DNA of 64,000 nt from Spirochaetales bacterium UBA6872 (GTDB lineage Bacteria > Spirochaetota > Spirochaetia > Sphaerochaetales > Sphaerochaetaceae), in assembly GCA_002452215.1 (NCBI GenBank), contig DKCO01000046.1:21609-85608 (forward strand), read 5' to 3'. The position numbers and the translations under genes were made by a program. Below the pieces are notes generated by a model. It saw nothing but the letters and a program-made list of their open reading frames with translations, did no database searches and was not told the DNA's origin. Below are positions 52,281 through 60,823 of the stretch, one piece after another. Position 1 is the first letter of the stretch. The number at the start of each line of letters is the position of its first letter.

Positions 52281-52616
52281 TTTATTTGTCTTCTTGTACT
52301 TGTAAGAATCTCTTGCTGTTTCATTGGCAGACTTCATTTTCTTTTTTCTCTCTCGATTCGCAAGGCGTTTTGCAGATGAGGTCTTGAATGTCTCGGGTTT
52401 GGTTCCATCAGGAGCCTTCCATTCATTGAACTTGATTTCCTTTACAGTGAATCGCATATACTTCCTGAGATTGAAGCCGAGGCAAGTAAGCACCAGTTCA
52501 AGCGATGCTCTCTCGAGTGATGTCCTTCTCAAACGCATATATGGCATGTCCTGTTTTATGCCTCCGAAAGCCCCGTCTGGCGCTCCAATTCTGCGAGATT
52601 CGGCTTTACGCCTTTC
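52269..52616 (-). pseudogene. IS1182-family transposase, C-terminal remnant
   Basis: The open frame runs from 52616 to 52269 and reads 'GAPDGAFGGIKQDMPYMRLR' followed by 'RTSLERASLELVLTCLGFNLRKY', the conserved C-terminal DDE segment (the 'E' region) of IS1182-type transposases, and ends with a basic tail. The catalytic N-terminal two thirds are missing: upstream the frame hits a stop and the sequence becomes an IS21-like istA start in another frame. It is non-functional. Confidence 0.8.
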
Positions 52617-52675
52617 TCATTAAACAATTTAGCTATATGTGCTAGTATTTCAGTAATAGCATTTTCATCTTCCAT
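52556..52675 (-). pseudogene. IS21-like istA, N-terminal remnant (39 codons)
   Basis: GAAGGAG stands before the ATG at 52675. The short product 'MEDENAITEILAHIAKLFNE' followed by 'KGVKPNLAELERQTGLS' resembles the start of one group of IS21-family IstA transposases, with the first helix-turn-helix. It stops at 52556 because it has been joined to the IS1182 remnant. The two frames overlap over about 60 bp. Identification rests on remembered family style. Confidence 0.5.
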
Positions 52676-52689
52676 TCGATCTCCTTCGA

Positions 52690-52830
52690 CTAATCTGTGT
52701 TTGTTTTTGTTTTAGAAGATTCTTGCAAGTATGAAAATGCTTTTTTCTTGTTTTGAGCCTTCTTGATGTAGGTAATATCAGAACAGGCTTTCCTTCTATC
52801 GAGCAGACTTTGTACATGTAGCTCTATCAT
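52690..52830 (-). CDS. Small hypothetical ORF within the IS scar (46 residues)
   Basis: This short frame ('MIELHVQSLLDRRKACSDIT' onward, basic, helical) lies between the IS21-like terminal repeats and the istA remnant. It ends in the istA ribosome-binding region. It is not recognised and may be a leader or degraded piece of the element. Confidence 0.3.
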   Translation of the reverse strand: MIELHVQSLLDRRKACSDITYIKKAQNKKKAFSYLQESSKTKTNTD

Positions 52831-52866
52831 GCCACTTGTGTGTACGTTCTCTCGATTGCACATATT

Positions 52867-52935
52867 GCTTAAATTGGCGATTATATTCCGGTGAAAATTG
52901 GTTGTTTTTTACCGGTGAAAAATGGCTGTTTTATC
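52867..52935. repeat. IS21-like multiple terminal repeats
   Basis: A 21-bp unit occurs twice with a 24-bp period: CCGGTGAAAATTGGTTGTTTT (52888) and CCGGTGAAAAATGGCTGTTTT (52912) match in 19 of 21 positions. A partial third unit (ATTGG...TTATATT) precedes them from about 52871. Repeats of this type at an element end are characteristic of IS21-family transposons and mark the left end of the element whose istA stub lies at 52675. Confidence 0.65.
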
Positions 52936-52947
52936 CCGTTGCCAACA

Positions 52948-53024
52948 ATTTTATCGAGAACTCTCCTCAAGCCATCAGGGACAATATGCCACCCCATTGC
53001 TGCCACATCTTCCCATCTAGGAAT
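52948..53024 (-). pseudogene. 77-bp duplicated fragment of the neighbouring GH1 beta-glucosidase gene
   Basis: The bases match 54074-54150 with 2 differences in 77 and lie in the same orientation. They correspond to GH1 residues ~310-335. The fragment begins about 15 bp outside the IS21-like terminal repeats. Between 53025 and 53204 nothing further is recognised except the antitoxin promoter region. Confidence 0.85.
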
Positions 53025-53204
53025 TCCTAGTCTTGTGAGATTCGGGAGACATATGCATCCTCTTATTTAGGTCCAGTAACATAGGTTCTCATCAAGTTAC
53101 TCATGGCAACCTCTTCTATAACCGTATTATCTGTGCATTAGCTTGATTTTGCAATGCAAAGGCTGTATAAAATATATACAATAGATAGAAAAGGAGTTTT
53201 TGTT

Positions 53205-53480
53205 ATGGCTACAACTACCAATTTCAGCGTTCGCATGGACAGTAACATAAAAAATCAATGCGAAGAACTGTATTCTGAATTAGGCGTCAATTTAACTACA
53301 GCTATCAATGTTTTTCTCCGCCAATCACTTCGTGCAGGAGGCTTTCCTTTTGACGTTCGAATTGAAAAGCCAAACAATAAAACAATCAATGCAATGCATG
53401 AGGCAAATCTAATCATTAACGATCCGTCCATAAAACGTTATAACAATGTGGAAGATGCATTGAAAGAATTAAAAAAATAA
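53205..53480 (+). CDS. RelB/DinJ-family antitoxin
   Basis: From the ATG at 53205, with AAGGAG at 53190-53195, the protein has 91 residues. The N-terminal ribbon-helix-helix 'TNFSVRMDSNIKNQCEELYS' and 'LGVNLTTAINVFLRQSLR' is the standard RelB/DinJ DNA-binding and dimerisation part. The C-terminal half wraps the toxin. It forms an operon with the YafQ-like gene 1 bp later and should repress its own promoter. It sits in an IS-rich scar, consistent with horizontal movement. Confidence 0.92.
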   Translation: MATTTNFSVRMDSNIKNQCEELYSELGVNLTTAINVFLRQSLRAGGFPFDVRIEKPNNKTINAMHEANLIINDPSIKRYNNVEDALKELKK

Positions 53481-53481
53481 C

Positions 53482-53733
53482 ATGCAAATTATTTGGACAA
53501 GTCAGTTCAAAAAAGACTATAAACGGGCAATGAAACGCCATTTGGAAATTAAGCTTTTGGATGATATCATAAGAAGACTATCAAGAGGCGAACAACTTCC
53601 AAAGAAAAACAAAGACCATGCTTTATCTGGCAACTGGGTCGGCTATCGAGAGTGCCACATTATGCCAAACTGGTTGTTGCTTTACCGAATAGAAAATGAT
53701 CTGCTTGTTTTGAAACAAGGCTGCCAAAAATAA
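53482..53733 (+). CDS. YafQ/RelE-family toxin with missing C-terminus
   Basis: The 83-residue protein is a YafQ-type mRNA interferase: 'FKKDYKRAMKRH', 'KKNKDHALSGNWVGYRECHI' and 'WLLLYRIENDLLVL'. By comparison with Escherichia coli YafQ (92 residues; catalytic His50, His63, Asp67, His87), His46 and His59 are kept and Asp67 is Asn63 here. The last strand with His87 and the terminal Phe is absent: the protein ends '...LKQGCQK' where relatives read 'RTG(S/T)H..LF'. The end of the gene overlaps a terminator hairpin. Activity is probably lost or weak; the residue numbering of YafQ is from memory. Confidence 0.85.
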   Translation: MQIIWTSQFKKDYKRAMKRHLEIKLLDDIIRRLSRGEQLPKKNKDHALSGNWVGYRECHIMPNWLLLYRIENDLLVLKQGCQK

Positions 53734-53749
53734 GACAGCCTCTTTTCTT
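53718..53749 (+). terminator. Terminator overlapping the toxin gene end
   Basis: AGGCTG (53718-53723) and CAGCCT (53736-53741) pair over a 12-nt loop that contains the toxin stop codon, followed by TCTTTTCTTT. Confidence 0.7.
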
Positions 53750-55077
53750 TAAAGCACTCTATTTGCTTCAATCACATCCCTGATATAGTATGCGCTGTCT
53801 TTTGGATATCGCTCAAGAGTTGAGTAATCAACATAGACAATACCAAAGCGCTTTGAGTATCCACAAGCCCATTCGTAATTGTCAAGAAGAGACCAAACAA
53901 AATATCCCTTTATAGGAAGACCATCTTCGATCGCTTTTGCAATAACTTCGAAATGCTTTTTGAGATATGATATCCTTTCTTTATCATGTACTCTGCTAGC
54001 TACAGGTGGAAGGTCATCATAAGCTGCGCCATTCTCTGTGATGTATATTGGAAGACCTCCACTGTCTTTGTTGATTTTATCGAGAACTCTCCTCAAGCCA
54101 TCAGGGACAATATGCCAGCCCATTGCTGTCACATCTTCCCATCTAGGAATAGCCTTGTATCCTGGAAATTCATCAGATGGCTCAATCTTGTTCTCTGTGT
54201 AATAGTTGATTCCATAGAAATCTATCGGGGTCGAGATAATTTCCATATCGCCTTTGCATACAGGAAAATCCAATCCGCTTTTAAAGCAAAGCTCTGGATA
54301 TCTTCCTTTGAAGACAGGGTCAGAGAAGACAGCACTATCAAGCGACCATTGCAACTCCTCAAGCTCTTTTTTGTTCTCCACATGAGGAGCAACTGTAGAG
54401 AATGAATGGTTCCAAGTAATTCCAATAGGTGCACTGTAGCCAGCTTCCCTGTAGCTCTTCACAGCAAGGCCATGTGCAAGATTCAATGTATGGATAACTG
54501 AAGCTAACATTGATTTATCTTTGTATCCAGGAGCATGTGCGCCAAAGAAATAGCTATTGTAAGAAGAGCACCAAGGCTCATTTAAAGTAATCCACATGTC
54601 GACATATCCTGATAATTCAGAAAAACAATACTCACTATAGCGCTTGAATGCATATGCTGTTTCTCTATTTTGCCAGCCACCAATCTTCTCAAGTTCATAA
54701 GGCAAATCCCAGTGATACAATGTAGCTGTAGCCTTCATGCCTTTCTCATGCAAAGCTGTACAAAGCCGCTTGTAATACTCTATGCCTTTTTTGTTGAAAG
54801 TCCCATTTCCGCACGGATCGACTCTAGCCCATGAAATACTAAAACGATAGCTTTTAAATCCTAGTTTTGCCATTAAAGCAACATCTTCTTCATATCTATG
54901 ATATTGATCAACAGCTACATCACCATTTTCGCCTTTGTATACAGCCCCCGGTTTTTTTGAGAAAACATCCCAAATCGATGCACCTCTTCCATCTTCATTT
55001 GCAGCACCTTCCACTTGATATGCTGCTGTTGCTGCACCCCAAAGAAAATCATCTGGGAAAACTTTATTCATAGACAC
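53749..55077 (-). CDS. Glycoside hydrolase family 1 (beta-glucosidase-like)
   Basis: The 442-residue (alpha/beta)8 enzyme has the GH1 N-terminal signature 'FLWGAATAAYQVEGA', acid/base Glu167 in 'TLNEPW' and nucleophile Glu348 in 'YITENGA', with 'WSLLDNYEWACGYSKRFG' near the end. It hydrolyses beta-glucosides or related aryl/oligo-beta-glycosides. No 6-phospho-specific 'S...K..Y' loop is evident, and the ABC context suggests unphosphorylated substrates. No signal peptide, so cytoplasmic. It is downstream of the NagZ-like GH3 gene by 5 bp in the same operon. A 77-bp piece of it is duplicated 1.1 kb away. Confidence 0.93.
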   Translation of the reverse strand: MSMNKVFPDDFLWGAATAAYQVEGAANEDGRGASIWDVFSKKPGAVYKGENGDVAVDQYHRYEEDVALMAKLGFKSYRFSISWARVDPCGNGTFNKKGIEYYKRLCTALHEKGMKATATLYHWDLPYELEKIGGWQNRETAYAFKRYSEYCFSELSGYVDMWITLNEPWCSSYNSYFFGAHAPGYKDKSMLASVIHTLNLAHGLAVKSYREAGYSAPIGITWNHSFSTVAPHVENKKELEELQWSLDSAVFSDPVFKGRYPELCFKSGLDFPVCKGDMEIISTPIDFYGINYYTENKIEPSDEFPGYKAIPRWEDVTAMGWHIVPDGLRRVLDKINKDSGGLPIYITENGAAYDDLPPVASRVHDKERISYLKKHFEVIAKAIEDGLPIKGYFVWSLLDNYEWACGYSKRFGIVYVDYSTLERYPKDSAYYIRDVIEANRVL

Positions 55078-55082
55078 TCCTT

Positions 55083-56621
55083 TTATATTCCTAATTCAAA
55101 GTCAATTTTCTTTATATAGCCTTCTTTTATTGCTTTAGCTAAATAGTCCAATACAAGAAGAGAATAATCCCACGCCACAATAGAGCAACAAGACTTTGCT
55201 CTGATCTCTTTATCAAGGTCATATGGGTTGCAAAGCGCAACAATCACAAAATTCTTTTTCAAAGCCAAGAGTTTTTCAATTAGTTTTCTTTGCTTTGGAA
55301 ATCGATGCGAATTGTAAGAACCAAAGTAGATGTTCTTGCAATTTCTAGCTCTATTAACGATGGAGTTGATTTCTTCATCGCTCGGCTCAGCATGTGCATC
55401 AACAGCAATTGCACCAAGAGCATTTGCCAAGTATGATCCGAACTTTGGATGCTCATCCTCAAAACTACCTATATTGCTATTTCCAAAGTCCGCTATCCCT
55501 ATGAAAATCGAATCTTTATCATAGGTAGGCAAATGACCACTGATTGAGCCAATCGTTGTCTTGAAAGCTTCTTTTAATTCGGTTTTGTATTTTTGGAAAT
55601 CATCTTCATTGCATATGCATTCAAGTTTTTTATTCTTAAGAGTGCAAATTCTATTGAAAGATGCATCGATCTCATCATCAGAAAATTCTCCATTTTTGTA
55701 CTTTTCCTCTAAAGCTTTGCAAATCGATACAGCGACATCGGCATGATGTGAAACAAGAACAATATCGACACTTGCCTTCATTGCCATAAATGCACCCTCT
55801 TCTGAGCCATAGTAACGCCTAATAGCATCCATCTCCATGCAATCGGAAAGAACAACACCATCATAGCCAAGACTTCCTCTTAGATAGTCTTTTATAATCG
55901 CTTTGCTCATAGTAGCTGGAAGCTTTTTCTTCTCCAATGCAGGAAATAGAATGTGAGATGTCATAATGGAGTCTATACCGTATTTGATAGCTTCTTTGAA
56001 TGGAAATATATGTTTTTCCAGCTCTTTTTCACTACTTGATACCATCGGAAGAGCCAAATGAGTATCAGAAGAAGTATCACCATGGCCAGGGAAATGCTTG
56101 ATTGCAGAGTACACAGCTCCATCTCTTTGGCCACGAATAATCGCGATTGCATTTCGTGCAACAACCTTTGAATCCGAAGAGAGGCTTCTCACACCGATTA
56201 CTGGATTATCAGGACAAGTATTAACATCTACAGATGGCGCTAGATTGTAATTGATTCCAAGAGAGCTTAGCATCTTTCCATTGCAAAGTCCCGATTTATA
56301 AGAAAGCTCTTCATTATCCAAAAGCCCTAGAGCCATAGCTGTAGGTGAGCATCTCAAGCGCTCCGGAAAACGGCTCATTATACCACCCTCTTCGTCTACC
56401 ATGATAAATGGTTTTTTGCCAGTTTCCGAAACAATCAACTTTGAAATGCCATTAGTCAGTTCAAGAATCTGTTCCTCATCATGAAGATTCCTAGAGAAAA
56501 GAATAGCATTGCCTATCTTGTGTCTCTTAACAGCCTCTACAAAATCATCTGAAAGCACTTTCGTGGGCAATCCAAGGCATAATCTCTGGCCCGTTTTATA
56601 GGTAAATTCTTCGAAGTTCAT
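55083..56621 (-). CDS. GH3 beta-N-acetylhexosaminidase (NagZ-like), cytoplasmic
   Basis: The 512-residue protein has the GH3 barrel with 'KPFIMVDEEGGIMSRF', the N-acetylhexosaminidase hallmark 'KHFPGHGDTSSDTH' (175-188, His/Asp acid-base dyad) and nucleophile Asp260 in 'GVVLSDCMEMDAI'. A second, C-terminal alpha/beta domain (~350-505) is present, so it is a two-domain NagZ like those of Bacillus rather than the single-domain form. It lacks a signal peptide. Substrates could be GlcNAc-containing oligosaccharides such as chitobiose, N-glycan cores or muropeptides. It is divergent from the beta-mannosidase gene and leads the GH1 gene. Confidence 0.88.
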   Translation of the reverse strand: MNFEEFTYKTGQRLCLGLPTKVLSDDFVEAVKRHKIGNAILFSRNLHDEEQILELTNGISKLIVSETGKKPFIMVDEEGGIMSRFPERLRCSPTAMALGLLDNEELSYKSGLCNGKMLSSLGINYNLAPSVDVNTCPDNPVIGVRSLSSDSKVVARNAIAIIRGQRDGAVYSAIKHFPGHGDTSSDTHLALPMVSSSEKELEKHIFPFKEAIKYGIDSIMTSHILFPALEKKKLPATMSKAIIKDYLRGSLGYDGVVLSDCMEMDAIRRYYGSEEGAFMAMKASVDIVLVSHHADVAVSICKALEEKYKNGEFSDDEIDASFNRICTLKNKKLECICNEDDFQKYKTELKEAFKTTIGSISGHLPTYDKDSIFIGIADFGNSNIGSFEDEHPKFGSYLANALGAIAVDAHAEPSDEEINSIVNRARNCKNIYFGSYNSHRFPKQRKLIEKLLALKKNFVIVALCNPYDLDKEIRAKSCCSIVAWDYSLLVLDYLAKAIKEGYIKKIDFELGI

Positions 56622-56786
56622 CTAGCTTATTCCCTTATGTTTTAGTACTATGAAAATTATAAGTTATTTTGCTTAAATTGTCATCAATTATCTTATCTTT
56701 TAGTATAATATAATTCACTATAATTTAAGAAATTATGATGTGTTTTGAGTATCATTGGCTAGCCACCGAAAAAAAGGAGAAATAAT

Positions 56787-59255
56787 ATGGATAGAGTATG
56801 TCTTAATGGCTCTTGGGAGCTATATCCTGCACATGAAAAAGAGATCGAGAAATACACAAACGCATTTAAAACCAACCAGAGAATAAAATGCACTCTCCCT
56901 GGTGATATCCATTCAGCTTTGATCGAAGAAAAAATCATTCCGGATCCATACTTTGGTACAAATGAGTTAGATATCCAGTGGGTTGGAAAGTGCGATTGGA
57001 TTCTTGAGCGAGAGTTTCAAATAGAAAAGACCGAAAACAGTTCAATCAGTTTTACTTTTCTTGATACTGCCGCTGATGTATACATAAATGACATTATTGC
57101 AATAAAAGCAAACAATATGTTCAGAAAGTGGGATGCTGACATATCAGACAAACTCAAGCAAGGTACAAATAAAATAAAAATATATTTCCATTCGGCAGAG
57201 AAAGAGGCAATGAAAGAATCGAAAAAGCTTCCTTATCCTATTCCATATTCCGAATACCCTGTCTTCTCGCCATACAGAAACCTTATAAGAAAAGCTCAAT
57301 GCCACAGTGGCTGGGATTGGGGGCCATGCATACTTTCAATGGGAGTCTATGAAGAGATATCGATACTATCTGGAAAAACAATAAGCAATATTGAGAAAAA
57401 CATCGAGATAACCAACATAAAAGACAATACTTGGAAAGTCAATGTTGATATAAAATGCAACTCAGAAGAAGCTAAGGATTCCATGTTGTCTTTGGAAGTC
57501 GGCGAAAACACAACAGAGAAAAGCATAGTCCTAGTCAAAGGGAAAAACGAATTTTCGATTGGCATATCGATTGAAAATCCATCTCTTTGGTACCCTGCAG
57601 GGATTGAAGAGCAAAGCCTATACGACATGACTCTTGTTATAGATGGAAATGTTGAGGATGAAAGAAAGATAGGATTCAGAAATCTTGAGTGTGTAAACGA
57701 AAAAGATGAAAAAGGTGGAATCTCTCTGTATTTTAAAGTCAATGGCAAAAAGATTTTCTCAAAGGGCGCCAACTGGATCCCAATCGATGCACTCCCGAAG
57801 AGGCAGACAAAAGACAGATATGAAAAACTGCTTCGCAACATGCTCACATGCAATATGAATATCGTAAGAGTTTGGGGTGGAGGCCAATATGAGTATGATT
57901 TCTTCTACTCTCTTTGCGATGAACTTGGCATACTTATATGGCAAGATATGATGTTTGCATGTGCAATGTATCCTGCGACAGATGACTTTCTTGACAATGT
58001 AAGAAAAGAAATCGAATACCAAGTGCTTAGGCTAAAGATGCACCCATCGATTGCTATTTGGTGCGGAAACAATGAGGATCTCGGAGCAATCGGATGGTAT
58101 GAAGAGTCAAAGAACAACAGAGAAAGATACTTGGAAGACTACGAAAAGCTAAACGACCAAACTATTGGCAAAATAGTGAAAGAGCTAGATCCGAAAAGAC
58201 GATGGTGGCCATCGTCCCCATCAGCTGGGGAAGGCGACTACTCAGACAATTGGCACTCAGACAACAAAGGAGACATGCACTATTGGAGCGTTTGGCATGA
58301 AGGGAAACCTTTTTCTGCTTACTATGATATCAAGCCAAGATTTGTCTCTGAATTCGGATTCCAGTCATTTCCAACAATGAAAACCGTAAAAAGCTTTACA
58401 CCAAAAGATGAATTCTTCGTCAACAGCAAATCAATGCTTCATCATCAGAAAAACCCAAAAGGAAATGAGATAATCGCAAGCACAATGGAGTACTACTATG
58501 GACTTCCAAAAGATTTCAGCTCTATAGTGTACCTTTCCCAAATCCAGCAAGCCGAGGCAATGAGGATTGCGATTGAATACTACAGATCTCTAATGCCATA
58601 TACGATGGGAACAATATATTGGCAATTGAATGACAATTGGCCTGTTGCATCTTGGTCAAGCATTGACTATGAAGGAAATTGGAAAGCATTGCAATATATG
58701 GCAAAGCGTTTTTACGAGACAATCCATCTTGCTTCAATGCTTATCGATGGAAAAGCAAGTATAGCATTGATAAATGAAAGCGAAGAGCAAATCGAAACAA
58801 AATTGGAGATCATTAAATACTCCTTTGATGGAAAGAAAATCGATAGCTATTTGGTAGATATAAAAGCAAATGCATGCTCTGCGAGCAAATGTGAATTGCG
58901 TTTTATTCCCGATAGCAAAAGCTACATATATGCAAATGCAAAAACAAAAGAAAAGCTACTATCTACATTCCTCTTGGAAGAAAGACCCAAGAATGCACAA
59001 CTAGAAGATCCAGAGATATCGATTAGCGCTAATCAAATCGGAGCAAAGACTATCGAGTTGGAAATAGAGTGCAAAAAACCTGTTTTCTATCTAATGATAG
59101 AGACTGATATAAAAGGTGTTTTCTCAGACAATGCACTCCTTTTGAACGCTGGGGAAAAAACCAAGATAACATTCCAAAGCGATATAGAGATCAAAGAGAA
59201 TGAACTTATCTCTTCGCTTAATGTCCAGCATTTGCAAAACATAAGACGGCATTGA
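56787..59255 (+). CDS. GH2 beta-mannosidase-like enzyme
   Basis: The protein has 822 residues: a sugar-binding jelly roll starting 'LNGSWELYPAHEKE' and continuing 'LPGDIHSALIEEKIIPDPYFG', an immunoglobulin-like domain (~195-300), the barrel with 'AQCHSGWDWGPC' before it, acid/base Glu430 in 'WCGNNEDLG' and nucleophile Glu522 in 'FVSEFGFQSFP', then C-terminal beta domains. 'PGDIHSAL' and 'SGWDWGP' are typical of beta-mannosidases as opposed to galactosidases. No signal peptide. With the NagZ-like GH3 and GH1 it could strip beta-mannose and beta-GlcNAc from N-glycan-core or manno-oligosaccharides. AAGGAG precedes the ATG. Confidence 0.92.
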   Translation: MDRVCLNGSWELYPAHEKEIEKYTNAFKTNQRIKCTLPGDIHSALIEEKIIPDPYFGTNELDIQWVGKCDWILEREFQIEKTENSSISFTFLDTAADVYINDIIAIKANNMFRKWDADISDKLKQGTNKIKIYFHSAEKEAMKESKKLPYPIPYSEYPVFSPYRNLIRKAQCHSGWDWGPCILSMGVYEEISILSGKTISNIEKNIEITNIKDNTWKVNVDIKCNSEEAKDSMLSLEVGENTTEKSIVLVKGKNEFSIGISIENPSLWYPAGIEEQSLYDMTLVIDGNVEDERKIGFRNLECVNEKDEKGGISLYFKVNGKKIFSKGANWIPIDALPKRQTKDRYEKLLRNMLTCNMNIVRVWGGGQYEYDFFYSLCDELGILIWQDMMFACAMYPATDDFLDNVRKEIEYQVLRLKMHPSIAIWCGNNEDLGAIGWYEESKNNRERYLEDYEKLNDQTIGKIVKELDPKRRWWPSSPSAGEGDYSDNWHSDNKGDMHYWSVWHEGKPFSAYYDIKPRFVSEFGFQSFPTMKTVKSFTPKDEFFVNSKSMLHHQKNPKGNEIIASTMEYYYGLPKDFSSIVYLSQIQQAEAMRIAIEYYRSLMPYTMGTIYWQLNDNWPVASWSSIDYEGNWKALQYMAKRFYETIHLASMLIDGKASIALINESEEQIETKLEIIKYSFDGKKIDSYLVDIKANACSASKCELRFIPDSKSYIYANAKTKEKLLSTFLLEERPKNAQLEDPEISISANQIGAKTIELEIECKKPVFYLMIETDIKGVFSDNALLLNAGEKTKITFQSDIEIKENELISSLNVQHLQNIRRH

Positions 59256-59265
59256 TACTAAAAAT

Positions 59266-59286
59266 GGGGTCCTTTTCCGGGACCCC
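59266..59286. terminator. Bidirectional terminator after the beta-mannosidase and transporter genes
   Basis: GGGGTCC (59266-59272) and GGACCCC (59280-59286) form a perfect stem with a 7-nt loop between convergent genes. A-rich sequence on the left gives a T tract only for the minus strand. Confidence 0.75.
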
Positions 59287-59308
59287 AAATCTCTTCAAAT
59301 CAGATTAA

Positions 59309-60661
59309 TTAATTTGATGCTTTCCATGTCTCCCAAGCATCTTGGACCTCTGAAGCTACCTGCTCAGGTGTCTTATCACCAAGTCCAATCTCCTGAAGTC
59401 CAACGTTGATTACGTTATATACATCAGAGTGCAATACGCCATCGATAACAGGAGTTGTCGAATACTCTTGATAGAATCTTGCTCTCTTTCCAACAAGTGG
59501 CTCAAGATTGTTCTCTTCGATGACTTTATCAACATCAACATTCAAATTGGATGGGAATGATGCACCAGTTTGCAATCTGTAAGTTTGGACATATACGCCT
59601 TGGAGGTACTTAATAAGTCTCCATGCAGCTTCTTCTTGCTTTGAACCTGGCTCAAGCTTTGAACTCATTCCAAATCCTGTACCTACAACACCACTTGTTG
59701 TGTTATGAACAACCTCGCCATCTATTGCAGGGAAAACAATCAATTCAATGTCATTAGCCTGTGTCTCACGAGAAAGAAGTGCCTTTCCAGTTGTGATATC
59801 TGTCTGGAATGCAGCACATGACCAGTCGCCATCAATAAAGAATGCAGCCTTTCCAAGTGCGAAGTTTCCTCTACCACTGCCATAAGCTGAATTCAATGTG
59901 TTTCTGTTGATGACGCCTTCTGAGTAAAGCTCATCGATAACGCGGAGAGAATCAACAAACCAATCGTCCTCGAAGTCGATCTCGCCAGCATCAAGCTTAT
60001 CAAACCAGTCAGCTCCACCCATTCTTCCAACTACAGCAGAGAAAAGACATGATTGCATGACCCAGCTATCCATGTTATCCATTCCAATGACTTCGATTCC
60101 CTTTGCTTTTAGAACAGGAACCATAGCAATCAAGTCATCCATTGTCTCTGGCATTTCAAGTCCATTCTCCTCGAGAACTTTCTTATTAGCAAACATCATG
60201 TGTGATGATGTTATTCCATTAGGAAGCTCAGCAAGATAACCTGCAGCTTGCTTTGCAAGTGCTGCTGGTGCATAGTCATCAACAAGTCCATCTTTCTCCA
60301 AGAATGGCATCAAATCCTTTACAGAATGTGTTGTTTGCAAACTTGTAGATCTTCCACTTGGCCACATATAAACAACATCTGGAACATTTCCTGATGCAAC
60401 ATAAGCCTCTGTCTTCTGATGGAATGGCTCGTTGAACAAGTCTTCTCTGATTACGTTGATATCAGGATTCTCTTCAGAGAATTTATCCCAAATCATTTCG
60501 ATTTCATTAGCACTATTCGGCTCAGACATATCGATATAATAGAGAACTCTTAAATCTGTCTTCGAGCTGTCTTCAGTAGCTTTAGCGCCCTGTGCAAACA
60601 ATGCTGTTGCAACAAATGCCATAACCAATGCAAATGCAAACACCTTTTTCAATCCAGTCAT
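59309..60661 (-). CDS. CUT1 sugar-binding protein
   Basis: From the ATG at 60661, six bases after AAGGAGG, the protein has 450 residues. It starts with a signal peptide 'MTGLKKVFAFALVMAFVATA' followed by 'LFAQGAKA', and has a family 1 binding-protein body ('EMIWDKFSEENPDINVIRED', 'GRGNFALGKAAFFIDGDWSC', 'EAAWRLIKYLQGVYVQTYR'). No lipobox. A start at 60703 would add 14 residues before the signal peptide and is rejected. The gene heads the CUT1 operon whose promoter carries the TTTGTACAAA operator and is thus under the neighbouring ROK repressor. Substrate is probably a beta-linked oligosaccharide handled by the GH1/GH2/GH3 enzymes alongside. Confidence 0.92.
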   Translation of the reverse strand: MTGLKKVFAFALVMAFVATALFAQGAKATEDSSKTDLRVLYYIDMSEPNSANEIEMIWDKFSEENPDINVIREDLFNEPFHQKTEAYVASGNVPDVVYMWPSGRSTSLQTTHSVKDLMPFLEKDGLVDDYAPAALAKQAAGYLAELPNGITSSHMMFANKKVLEENGLEMPETMDDLIAMVPVLKAKGIEVIGMDNMDSWVMQSCLFSAVVGRMGGADWFDKLDAGEIDFEDDWFVDSLRVIDELYSEGVINRNTLNSAYGSGRGNFALGKAAFFIDGDWSCAAFQTDITTGKALLSRETQANDIELIVFPAIDGEVVHNTTSGVVGTGFGMSSKLEPGSKQEEAAWRLIKYLQGVYVQTYRLQTGASFPSNLNVDVDKVIEENNLEPLVGKRARFYQEYSTTPVIDGVLHSDVYNVINVGLQEIGLGDKTPEQVASEVQDAWETWKASN

Positions 60662-60713
60662 CTTTACCTCCTTAATGACTTCGATTATTTTCAAAAACTC
60701 CATTTGTTCATTC

Positions 60714-60755
60714 TTTGTACAAACTTATGCTAGCATGCTTTTTCTTTACTGTCAA
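60714..60755 (-). promoter_or_regulatory. Promoter and ROK operator of the binding-protein gene
   Basis: On the minus strand, TTGACA (complement of 60750-60755), a 17-bp spacer and TAGCAT (complement of 60727-60732) form a sigma-70 promoter. The palindrome TTTGTACAAA (60714-60723) sits just downstream of the -10 box, over the transcription start. The block from the palindrome to beyond the -35 box is repeated, with the same spacing, at 63825-63866 before the ROK gene. Confidence 0.75.
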
Positions 60756-60823
60756 ACAAATTATCATTGTCTTTTAATCATTGTACAGACATTAATATAA
60801 TGTTATTTAAAATACCTATGCAA

